NCBI RefSeq assembly: GCF_021347895.1
Contig: NC_067117.1
Location: forward strand, 372,927 to 436,926
Reading direction: 5' to 3'
Length of the DNA: 64,000 bases
From: Acanthochromis polyacanthus
Taxonomy: Eukaryota > Chordata > Actinopteri > Pomacentridae
Below the pieces are notes generated by a model, which did no database searches, was not told the DNA's origin, and saw only the letters and a list, made by a program, of their open reading frames with translations. Position numbers and translations under genes: made by a program. This document shows, piece by piece, positions 48,111-56,958 of the stretch; position 1 is the stretch's first letter; every line of letters starts with the position of its first letter.

Positions 48111-50187
48111 GTAGCTCCGGGGGTCGGCCCGAAGGCAGAACTGTCCGGGGATGGACAGGGCGGAGGGTCCGCTCCGGAGGACGGACCGTAGGCTGGACAG
48201 GCCGGGGATGGACAGGGCGGAGGGTCCGCTCCGGAGGACGAACCGTAGGCTGGACAGGCCGGGGATGGACAGGGCGGAGGGTCCGCTCCGGAGGACGAGC
48301 CGTAGGCTGGACAGGCCGGGGATGGACAGGGCGGAGGGTCCGCTCCGGAGGACGGACCGTAGGCTGGACAGGCCGGGGATGGACAGGGCGGAGGGTCCGC
48401 TCCGGAGGACGGACCGTAGGCTGGACAGGCCGGGGATGAGTGGGCCGGAGGGACCGCTCCGGGGGACGGCCCGAAGGCGGGACAGGCCGAGACCGGACCG
48501 GGCGGAGGGCCCGCTTCAGAGGGTGGCCTGGAGGCCGGACGGGCCAGGACTTGACAGACAGGGTGGATCGTTCGGGGGGACGGCCCGGGGGCGGTAAAGC
48601 CGGTATAGACTGCTCCAGAGGACGGTCCTGGGGATTGACAGACAGGCGGGGCCGCTCCGGCGGACGGCCCGGGGGCCGGACAGACAGGCGGGGCCGCTCC
48701 GGCGGACGGCCCGGGGGCCGGACAGACAGGCGGGGCCGCTCCGGCGGACGGCTCCGGGGCCGGACAGGGCAGAGGGGCCGCTCCGGCGGACAGCCCGGGG
48801 GGCGGACAGGGCAGAGGGGCCGGGCTGGAGGCAGAGCCAGGTCCGATGGGTCCTCCGGGGGCAGGACCGAACACTGGGCCAGGGGCCCCTCCGGGGGCGG
48901 CGCAGGATCCAGGGGCCCCTCCGGGGGCGGCGCAGGATCCAGGGGCCCCTCCGGGGGCGGCGCAGGATGGGAGGCGCAAAGCCTCTTCCTGGACTCGGGG
49001 AAGACCTTAGTCCCTTTTAAGGTTGCTGAGGTTCCAGGGAGCGGAGGCGGGGCGTCGACGGCCTCCGCGGGAACTGGGGGCGGAGCGTCGTCGACCTCCG
49101 CGGGAACTGGGGGCGGAGCGTCATCGACCTCCGCGGGAACTGGGGGCGGAGCGTCATCGACCTCCGCGGGAACTGGGGGCGGAGCGTCGTCGACCTCCAC
49201 GGGAACTGGGGGCGGAGCGTCGTCGACCACCGCGGGGACTGGAGCCGGGGGGCCACGGTGCCTCCTGGCCTCGCGTCTTCGACGGCCAGGCCGCTTGGCA
49301 GGTGGTTCTATGGGCGGCAGGGAGACAGGGCCCGGTTGGCTGCCAGGGGAGCCAGTAGGCGGGTCGCTCAGAGGAGCACTCAAGAAGTCACGGATGTAAG
49401 CAGGTAAGTGGTTGGCTAATCCGGGTCGCTGGCCTGCTAGCTTGCGGCCCAGGGTTATGCTTGCGTCTTGGGGATCCTCCCTCCACTTTTCCCACAACTC
49501 GTATAGCGCGTTGAAATAAACGCTGTGCTCATCGCAGGAGGAGAAGATGTCCCAGGGCGTGTCTTGGGTTTGGGTCTGATTGTGAGGAACGGAGGTCCGG
49601 TTGAAGGTCTGATTCTGGGAAACAGGAGACAGGAGGATGGACGACATGTGGACAACGGGTGGAGGGTCAAAGAGGGGCCTTGATGGGGCAAGATCCCGGG
49701 AGCCACGGCACCTCCTGGTGTGGTGTCCTTGGCGGCCAGGTCGCTCAATGGCCGGCTCCACGGTTGGCGGGGACTGGGTGTCTCCTTTCCGGGGGACACG
49801 CTGCTTCTTAGATGGTGGTTTGAAGGCTAGTCGGGTTCCCCAGAAGGGAGAGGAGGTGTCATAGGTTAGGGTCTGGGTGTTGGCTGGGTCTGGGGCTGGT
49901 GAGGGGGAAGATGGCGCAGGCAGGGCTGAAGATGAGAAAATTTGAGCGAGCAGGGCGATGTTTTGGCTCAATTGTGCCTTAATGGCGGCAACATCCTGAA
50001 AGGCTTGGTTGTATTGAACCAACAGGGCTGGATCAGGAGCTACCTGGGATACCTGGCCGGTTAAAACAGTGAGTTGACTGAGCACCTTCTGGTAATTGAC
50101 CGTGAGTTGACGGAGGGTTTGGTGGACTTGCCTGATATCGGGTGGAGTGAGCCGGTCCGGCCTTGGCGGTGAGTTCTCCGGGTCCAT
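47041..50187 (-). CDS. 1,048-residue repeat-built protein of the nested LTR element
   Basis: Start chosen at the ATG (50187-50185) of MDPENSPPRPDRLTPPDIRQ, only 18 nt inside the LTR edge; the frame is also open upstream through the LTR. Residues about 1-80 look helical (VHQTLRQLTVNYQKVLSQLT), gag-like in position. About 190-260 contain SVYFNALYELWEKWREDPQD. The rest is proline-, serine- and arginine-rich repeats: 11-residue DDAPPPVPAEV (49030-49245), 10-residue (48875-48968), 19-residue (48120-48445) and a long SSPALSSVQSRP tail. No zinc knuckle, protease or RT motif. Function unknown; no frame break over 3.1 kb. Confidence 0.65.
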   Translation of the reverse strand: MDPENSPPRPDRLTPPDIRQVHQTLRQLTVNYQKVLSQLTVLTGQVSQVAPDPALLVQYNQAFQDVAAIKAQLSQNIALLAQIFSSSALPAPSSPSPAPDPANTQTLTYDTSSPFWGTRLAFKPPSKKQRVPRKGDTQSPPTVEPAIERPGRQGHHTRRCRGSRDLAPSRPLFDPPPVVHMSSILLSPVSQNQTFNRTSVPHNQTQTQDTPWDIFSSCDEHSVYFNALYELWEKWREDPQDASITLGRKLAGQRPGLANHLPAYIRDFLSAPLSDPPTGSPGSQPGPVSLPPIEPPAKRPGRRRREARRHRGPPAPVPAVVDDAPPPVPVEVDDAPPPVPAEVDDAPPPVPAEVDDAPPPVPAEVDDAPPPVPAEAVDAPPPLPGTSATLKGTKVFPESRKRLCASHPAPPPEGPLDPAPPPEGPLDPAPPPEGPLAQCSVLPPEDPSDLALPPARPLCPVRPPGCPPERPLCPVRPRSRPPERPRLSVRPPGRPPERPRLSVRPPGRPPERPRLSVNPQDRPLEQSIPALPPPGRPPERSTLSVKSWPVRPPGHPLKRALRPVRSRPVPPSGRPPERSLRPTHPRPVQPTVRPPERTLRPVHPRPVQPTVRPPERTLRPVHPRPVQPTARPPERTLRPVHPRPVQPTVRPPERTLRPVHPRPVQPTVRPPERTLRPVHPRTVLPSGRPPELLSGQPSPRPALFSVQSSPQLRSAQSSPVLSFAQLSPVQSSASLSSVQSRPGLSFAQLSPVQARPFLRSAQSSPGQAFPSLSSVQSRPGLSFAQSSPGQAFPSLSPGPSSPALSSVRSSPRPALFSVQSGPVPVLPCSQFSPVQSSASLSSVQSSPQLRSAQSSPGQAFPSLSSVQSRPGLSFAQSSPGQAFPSLSPGPSSPALSSVPSSPALSSVPSSPALSSVPSSPALSSVPSSPVLLSVQSRPVQSSPVQSCSQFSPVQSSPVLPSVEFSPVQSCPQLSSVLSSPALSSVQSRPVQSSPALSSVQSRPVQSSPALSSVQSRPVQSSPALSSVLSSPVQSCSQFSPVQSSPVLP
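48120..48445. repeat. 57-bp in-frame minisatellite
   Basis: Units of CTCCGGAGGACGGACCGTAG plus 37 more bases, about 5.5 copies, coding 19 residues each. Confidence 0.92.
49030..49245. repeat. 33-bp in-frame minisatellite
   Basis: CGACCTCCGCGGGAACTGGG plus 13 bases, about six copies, coding 11 residues each. Confidence 0.92.
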
Positions 50188-50204
50188 GTATGGCCAGAGC
50201 GTTC

Positions 50205-51092
50205 TGTCATACAACGAGCGGGTTGGACCCGAGCAGAGAGCCACGCATCCAAGACCTGAGGAGATGTAGAATGATTTATTGGAGGGGATGAATAATGGTG
50301 GATGGGGAAAGCCAGGGAGCAGGAGCAGGGGGGTTCCAGGCAGGAGTGGGGGGTCCAGGCAGGAGTGGGGGGTCCAGGCAGGAGTGGAGGGTCCAGGCAG
50401 GAGTGGGGGTCCAGGCAGGAGTAACCGGTGACGACTGTCGGGGGGAAGCCGGAGGGGAATGAGGATGGCGGGGGATCCCGGACAGCAGAACTGAGGACGA
50501 GGAGCAGGAAAAAACAACGTTAGAAAACAGGCAGAAACTCAAGCGGATTTGTTAAAAGGGCTCGAGAGCAAACTGAACTGCATGGTTCTTGTTTAACGCT
50601 CTGGCAGGGAGTGGAAGGCTGAGCCGGTCTTTATTGCAGAGGTGAGTCGTTAGTGAATGATCGTCAGCTGTCCGGGAGCCGTGCAGGTAGTTGATTACCT
50701 GAGTGGAGTCAGCTGAGAAGCTAGACTCCACTCAGGCACCGAGCTGTAGGGGGAGAGACAGGGCAGAGGAGCGGATGGGAGACAACCAGACAAACAGGGC
50801 AGAGGAGCGGATGGGAGACAACCAGACAAACAGGGCAGAGGAGCGGACGGGAGACAACCAGACAGAGACAGGGCAGAGGAGAGGATGGGAGACAACCAGA
50901 CAGAGACAGGGCAGAGGAGCGGACGGGAGACAACCAGACAGAGACAGGGCAGAGGAGAGGACGGGAGACAACCAGACAGAGACAGAGACAGGGCAGAGGA
51001 GAGGACGGGAGACAACCAGACAGAGACAGGGCAGAGGAGAGGACGGGAGACAACCAGACAGACAGACAGGACAGAGGAGCGGAACTGTGACA
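50205..51092 (-). repeat. 5' LTR of the nested element (888 bp)
   Basis: Same ends as the 3' LTR. It contains about eight units of the GGGAGACAACCAGACAGAGA minisatellite against about four in the other LTR. Confidence 0.92.
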
Positions 51093-51097
51093 AGTAG
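51093..51097. other. Target-site duplication AGTAG, right copy
   Basis: Matches 45680-45684; marks the exact insertion point in the integrase frame. Confidence 0.9.
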
Positions 51098-53235
51098 CAC
51101 TTTTGCGCCGGTGGGAGGGTGCGCAGCAGATTGTGCAGAGTCCTGTTGAACCTTTCGCACTGACCGTTGCCCTGGGGATGGTAAGGAGTAGTACAAGTCT
51201 TCTCTACCCCGTACAGTTCACACAGCTGCTGGACTAGGGCGCTTTCAAAGTTCCTCCCCTGGTCTGAATGGAGCCTCGCTGGAACCCCATAACGGTAGAA
51301 CCACTCCTGCACCAGTACTCGGGCTACTGTAGAAGCCCTCTGGTCCTTAGTAGGTACAGTCTGTGTAAATTTTGAGAAGACATCAGTCATTAAGATGTTC
51401 TCCTTACCATCCCGGGAAGGATCCAGCAGGGTGAAGTCAATGGCTAGGATTTGGTTTGGCGCTGCAGCCAGCAGATGACCCATGGGAGCTCGGACCTGGG
51501 GTTGGGTGGACTTCGCCAGATTACAGCGTTCACATTTGCCACACCATTCATGAATGTCCTTACTCATCCCTGGCCAGTAGCACCTCTGCCTCACCAGCTC
51601 AGTGGTCCGCTCTACCCCTTGATGGCCATGGTTCTGATGGAGCTCATTCATCACCTCCTCTTTGAGGCTCTCCGGCAACAGAAGCTGGTAAACTTCCTCC
51701 CCTCCATCTGGACGGAAAATTTTTCGGTACAGGAGGCCACCTCTTTGGACCAGTCGACCCCACTGCTGAACTAGTCCACGAACTTGAGAGCTCAGCCCCT
51801 GCCTCTCCGTTTGACTTGGTGTCCTCTGCTCCCGCCAGAACCGAAGGAAGGTACCTATAGCTGGATCAGCCTGCTGTAGTAGCTGCAGATCAGCATAGGA
51901 GCGAGAGGGTAAGGCAGTAACAGCAGATAGGGAGGCTTGCTTGATCTCACCCCCAACAGCCGCTTGTTGTAAGGCCACAGGCACAGCCGTTCCTGGTAGT
52001 GTTTGGTCCAACGTCTGGGCGGCCGAAGTGATGGGTAGTCTTGACAGAGCGTCTGCATTTTTATTGACGCGGCCTGGGCGATACCGCACACTGTAGTCAA
52101 ATGCAGACAATTCAGCAACCCAACGCTGTTCAGTCGCCCCCAGCTTAGCAGTGTCCAAGTAACTGAGGGGGTTATTGTCCATCCACACAACACATTTTTG
52201 GCCCCACAGGTATTCCCTGAATTTTTCAGTCATTGCCCACTTCATGCCGAGAAACTCCAGTTTCATCGAAGAATAATTTTTTTCTGCTGGGTGGAGGCTT
52301 CGGCTGGCATAGGCAATGGGTCTCACTTTCCCATCCTGTTCCTGTGACAGGACGGCACCCAACCCGCTGTGACTGGCATCGACCTCTAGAATAAAAGGGA
52401 GGAAGAAATCAGCAAAGGCCAAAACAGGTGCATTCACTAGTCGGGACTTTATCCCTGGGAAGCTCTTCTCACAACTGTCCGACCAAGTTTCTCCCAGCAA
52501 CACACTCTGGCCCTTGTGAGTTTTCACCCCAGTGAGTTCAGCCACCAGGCGGTGCAGTGGAGCAGCCAGTGTGAAGAACCCCTCCACAAAACGTCTGTAA
52601 TAACTGGCAAAACCCAAGAAAGACCTGAGTTCAGAGACAGTAGTGGGTTTAGGCCAGTTTGCAACAGCTGAGATCTTGGTCGGGTCAGTGGACACTCCTT
52701 CCTCGGAGATATAGTGCCCCAGATATTGTACTTCCTTTTTAAAGAAGGAACACTTCTCCAGTTTGACCTTGAGTCCCTCCTGCTGTAGACGGCTCAGCAC
52801 GAGGTCCAACCGGCTCAAATGTTCTCCCACACTGGAGGAAAAGACAATGATATCATCAAGATACAATAATAAAGACTGGCAATGCTGAGGCCCAAACATC
52901 CTTTCCATAAGGCGCTGGAATGTACCAGGTACATTACATAGCCCGAATGGCATTCTGTTGAATTCGAATAAGCCAAACGGGGTGCAAAAAGCAGTCTTTT
53001 GTTTATCCTCCTCAGCTACTGGTACCTGGTTATAGCCACTGATCAAGTCCATCGTGGAAAACCACTTTGCCCCAGACAGGGCATCCAGAGATTCCTCTAT
53101 ACGAGGAAGGGGAAAGGCATCCTTCCGTGTCTTGCTGTTTAACTGCCGGTAGTCCACGCACAGACGAAGGCTGCCGTCTTTCTTTCTGACCAGGACAATG
53201 GGGGAGGCATAGGGGCTGCTACTCTCCCTAATAAC
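51098..53235 (-). pseudogene. Ty3/gypsy pol: reverse transcriptase, RNase H, N-terminal and core integrase
   Basis: Open from the stop near 53238 down to the nested insertion. RT: VDYRQLNSKTRKDAFPLPRI, FSTMDLISGYNQ, MPFGLCNVPGTFQRLM and the catalytic YLDDIIVF. RNase H: LEVDASHSGLGAVLSQ and VWMDNNPLSYL. Integrase: HHCC zinc finger (HQNHGHQGVERT with CGKCERC), then the three acidic residues in AIDFTLLD, HSDQGRNFES and GQCERFNRT. The frame then enters the nested LTR, losing the C-terminus. Confidence 0.92.
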
Positions 53236-54324
53236 TTAGGCCTCCAGCAGCTGGTGTATATGGGCTTTAGCCGCCTCATAATCAGAAGGGGGGATGCGTC
53301 GATACCTTTGCCTTATAGGTACATCATCAAGAAGGGGAATGTTATGAGAGATAAGATTTGTACAGCCAAGATCACCCTCAAAAGCAGAAAATACAGATTC
53401 ATATTTTGATAGCAGGGTTCTCACTTGGACCTGTTCTGTATCTGAAAGGACAGACAAATCAAGAGCTCCAATCTGCTGTTGCACTGGGCCAACTTTGCCC
53501 TCCTGAAAATTAACCGTTGCAGTGATTCTGCCAGACTCTTCAATTACCTCGCTGACCTCTGCTGGTAGGCTCACTACCTCTGCTGTTGATAGTAACCCTA
53601 AGGGACAGCGGGGACGGAGGGTTACTGGGGAAGTGCCAACATTCACCACAGGTATAAAAGCCGTGCCTCTGGTAACCTGAACCAGGGCAGGGGAGATTAA
53701 CAAGCCTTCTGGAAGGTGACTATCAGTCAGAGGCTCCAGGAGGACTGTACCGGAGGACCCAACCTGAGCAGAGCAGGTGGCAGCTACAATTTGGATAGTG
53801 CCACCCGGGATCTGGGTTGGTCTCCTACCACGAACTCTAGCTGTGCCTGTCCTTACACTAGAGGCCCTTAGTGCAGCCTGCTGGCAGAATCGCAGAGCTC
53901 GCTGCCACGGCTCTGGAGTAGCCTGCACGGTGGGATGGGTGAACATGTCAGGGCCGTACTGTTCAAAAAGCTCATCATAACAGCTACGAATGATGTTCAT
54001 ACCTAAAATTCCAGGGACCTCAGGGGTGGTGGTGTTCGCAGGGGGATCATTCACTACCAGTATACCTCGCTTAGGAATAATCTTCCCACACACTTCGACA
54101 TCAGGCTCCCAATAACCCATATATGGGATCTGTAACCCATTAGCAGCTTTTAACTGTAACCAATGGCAAGACTGTAGTTTATCCTGAAAGTTTTCTCTAA
54201 AGAAGCTTTCTACAACAGTGGACACCATAGAACCGGTATCCAACAAGCACTTGACATCTACACCTGCCAGTTTAACTGTTACTTGGGGGCATGGGGCCAT
54301 TAACCTGTCCACCACCTCATCCAC
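53236..54324 (-). pseudogene. Ty3/gypsy aspartic protease and pol linker
   Basis: Retropepsin active site LLDTGS near residue 30 and ILGMN near 110. A linker follows, ending in RQRYRRIPPSDYEAAKAHIH just before RT. A single TAA after LLEA (near 53238) separates it from RT, where the family would read on; probably a CAA-to-TAA change. Confidence 0.88.
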
Positions 54325-54374
54325 AGAGCCACTGAGATCCCCTCCACATATCTGGCTCCGAACACTGGAGGGAG

Positions 54375-55426
54375 CTAGTTTTCCGCCTGCTGAGGGGTGC
54401 TAGTAGCTGCAGCTTGGATGCGCCCCACATTCCTGGGTTGAACAGGGACCCTCTCATTGTCACAGTCACTAGCATAGTGGCCATATTGCTGACACCGTCT
54501 ACAGATTACCTGATCTCTACTAAGCCTTGACCGTGGGGGTATCTGCTTTTTAAATAGGTTCTTAGTCAGCTGATCAATCTGTTCCTGCTGTTTTTGTAAC
54601 ATGGCTGCCAGCTCAGCTATCTGTAAACTGGTGGAATGAAAAGGGGGGGTCGGCTTGGCTCACTTTCGAGTTTTGTAGTGCACACAGGGAAGAAACAGAG
54701 TACCTCTGATTACTGCTGTTAGCTCTACCCTCACGTTCCCACCTAATGGCGGCAGTACGGACGTCAAGCAATGACAGGCCAGCATCCTCACGCACCAACC
54801 GCTTAAGTTCCCTGCGAAGAGCAGAATCATTAACATTTTCTACAAACTGATCACGTAATAAAGCAGCAGAATTGGGCACTCGGCCAGGAGCACTAGCAAC
54901 AACCTTCTCCATTAAACAAAAGAGAGCATGTGAGTATTCCTGGAATGATTCACCCTCCAACTGTTTGCGTGAGAAAAAATTCTTCCTGCAGGGAAACATA
55001 AGATTTGGTGCAACCATACAGCTCCTTCAAAATTACAAGAATTCGTTCTGGGTCCTCTCGGTCAGCCCGGGGCCTGTACCTAATTTTGCCTTTAGCCTCA
55101 CCTTCCAAATGGTCAAAAATAAAATAGGCTTGTTCCTGGGGTCTCAAGTGCCTAGCTCTCATGCCAGCTTGTACCTCTTCTACCCAGTCCTGTATCCCAA
55201 TACCATGAGGACCTCTAAACAGGGGACACTTTCTCTCCCTGGGAAGGTAAACCAGACGCTCAAGGGAAACAGAGTCATTAACAGGAGCAGGCACAGAGTC
55301 ACTAGCTGCTGGAACAGCTGAAGAACCCGGCGCTGGCTGTCCACTTGACCGTTCCTGTAGCAGTCGGTCCTTTTCTGCTTGCAGCTGTTGCACCAGCTCC
55401 CTCAGTTCCTGCAGCTCCTCAGCCAT
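54375..55426 (-). pseudogene. Ty3/gypsy gag, frame-shifted
   Basis: Starts at the ATG of MAEELQELRELVQQLQAEKD (55426), a coiled-coil-like start. The capsid-like region follows: CPLFRGPHGIGIQDWVEEVQ and AYFIFDHLEGEAKGKIRYRP. One extra T in a T6 run near 54978 shifts the frame into RKQLEGESFQEYSHALFCLM and LRRELKRLVREDAGL. A second break at a G7 run precedes a CCHC zinc knuckle, CRRCQQYGHYASDC. Confidence 0.85.
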
Positions 55427-55560
55427 GGCTTCTCCTCCCAACGACACTGGCAACGTTCCCTCGTAGTGCCAACTGCTGCATCGTAAAAAAAAAAAAAAAT
55501 TTAAAGAAAAAAAAACACTCACTGGGAAAAAAAAAAAAAAAAACACGTCTCTGACTGTGA
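55427..55560 (-). other. Ty3/gypsy leader with poly(T)/poly(A) tracts
   Basis: Between primer site and gag. Contains two A-runs (plus strand) of 14 and 17 bases, and no coding signal. Confidence 0.6.
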
Positions 55561-55578
55561 ATCCTGCTGACAACGCCA
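55561..55578 (-). other. Primer-binding site, tRNA-Ser-like
   Basis: The plus strand reads ATCCTGCTGACAACGCCA, which resembles a tRNA-Ser 3' end including CCA. It lies five bases inside the 5' LTR on the minus strand. Confidence 0.75.
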
Positions 55579-55583
55579 AGAAA

Positions 55584-56347
55584 TGTAACCCAATAATGTC
55601 TCAGCTAAGGAATAAATGACAACGCCACTCTGGAAAGGCCCAGAGACTGTAAAGAGTTACTAAAACTAAACCTACACAGGTAAGTTCCACAAAGAAAACA
55701 GAGACGTGGTTTATAATTCTATAAAGCAGGAAGGGCCATCCTTCTTGCCAATTTTATTCAAATGATGTGGTTCAGGAGGAAAAAGAAATAAATTTAAGGT
55801 CACTAGGCCTCCACGATTCCACAATGATAAGAGGAAGGTGAACAGATCTAAAACATAATATGCAGAGGTGTTGCCAGTATTTAAAAACAAGGGCAGCATA
55901 CAAAAACAAAGCATGCAAAAAAAACTACAGGTAAACCCACTAAAACCAATGGCAACAAAGTAATAAAAACCACACGGCTACCGATCAAATATTAGTGCTA
56001 ATACCTCTGCATAAGAGAATATATATACACAACAAAGCTGGAATATACAGCAAACTAAGTTAGATCAAAGAGAACACCTCCACTAGACTCATTGAGTAAA
56101 ACCTAGCACCAATAAAACCACACCAAAAATAATTAAAACACCAGTGACTGTACAACATAAAAACGAAGCAGCAGCGGCAACTGCAAAGACAGAAATATGT
56201 TAGTTCCATTTTTTTTTTATACACACTGGGTACTGAGCATTTACAAATAATAAAAACATTACCTTGGCTGTACAGCACCCACTGACAACACACCGACCCC
56301 TGGAGACGATCGGCTTCTGTAGTTCAGTGCAACAAGAGATGATTCTG
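55584..56347 (-). repeat. 5' LTR of the Ty3/gypsy element, truncated
   Basis: Matches 43855-44618. The last 161 bp (the outer end of U3) are missing; the TIR element begins at the next base. Confidence 0.92.
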
Positions 56348-56882
56348 TATGGAGTTATATTTGTGCCACAATCCTGAGCGCACAGTGTGAAATTTTGAGT
56401 ACAGAAAACAATTTTGAGCAAAGAAAAACTTAATCTGAGCAAACAAAAATCTATTCTGCACTCAAAAAATATATTTTTATATTTGTAACTATCCACATAC
56501 ACACACAGTCTTAATGTTTTTCACTCGGTTTTTCACTCTGCTCTCCTGTGGATCTCTGCTCTACGTCCTCGCTACGTCTCTCTCGCTCTCGCTCAACATC
56601 TGCTCTCTGCACGCGCTCAAATCTGCCTTCACGCTCGCTCAGCTCTGCACGGCGTTACAAATGTGCCACAATTCCAGCCAATCACAGACTTCTGATTCTA
56701 TCCAATCGGGTCCCTGTTTCGGCCGCCTCTCGGAAGCGCTGTTAAAAACGATCGCTAAATCAACTGGAGTTCTGCTTTATACGCTGGACTACGACAGATT
56801 TTCGGTGAGTATTGTTTTATTATTGAATTACATTAAATAAAGCACTATTTTGTTTAGTGTGTTAAATACAGGTGTAATGTTT
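56348..56882 (+). repeat. Left inverted terminal repeat
   Basis: Near-perfect reverse complement of 62892-63427, diverging only at the inner end (GTGTTAAATACAGGTGTAAT against GTGTTAAAGTACAAGTGTAA). A small open frame starting MFFTRFFTLLS occurs in both and is probably not coding. Confidence 0.93.
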
Positions 56883-56958
56883 TGGTACGGTTTTGCAGAA
56901 AGTCAGTCCTGCTTCCGCAACAAAACGAGGGATTTAGCAGATGTGCTAGCTAAACAAC

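Larger units (their letters stand above)
45685..51092 (-). mobile_element. Non-autonomous LTR retrotransposon nested in the gypsy integrase
   Basis: LTRs at 45685-46398 and 50205-51092 both start TGTCATACAACGAGCGGGTT and end ACTGTGACA. The 5-bp duplication AGTAG is exact. A G-rich polypurine tract lies next to the left LTR, giving minus orientation. There is a single long frame and no protease, RT or integrase, so it must have moved with another element's enzymes. Confidence 0.92.
43855..56347 (-). mobile_element. Ty3/gypsy LTR retrotransposon, with nested insertion and a truncated 5' LTR
   Basis: Order on the minus strand: truncated 5' LTR (55584-56347), primer site (55561-55578), gag, protease, RT, RNase H, integrase, polypurine tract and 3' LTR (43855-44779). 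Domain order PR-RT-RH-IN is that of Ty3/gypsy. The element is inactive: frame breaks in gag, a stop between protease and RT, and an LTR element inserted in integrase. Shared LTR parts are nearly identical, so insertion was fairly recent. Confidence 0.93.

Noticed and set aside
48095..49399. Plus-strand and alternative minus-strand frames of 148-319 residues
   Set aside because: GC-rich tandem repeats open several frames. The minus frame from 50187 is the longest, begins next to the LTR and runs in the element's direction.
56514..56840. 108-residue frame MFFTRFFTLLS present in both inverted repeats
   Set aside because: Its duplication is explained by the repeat itself; serine/leucine-rich with no recognisable domain. 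Kept only as a remark.
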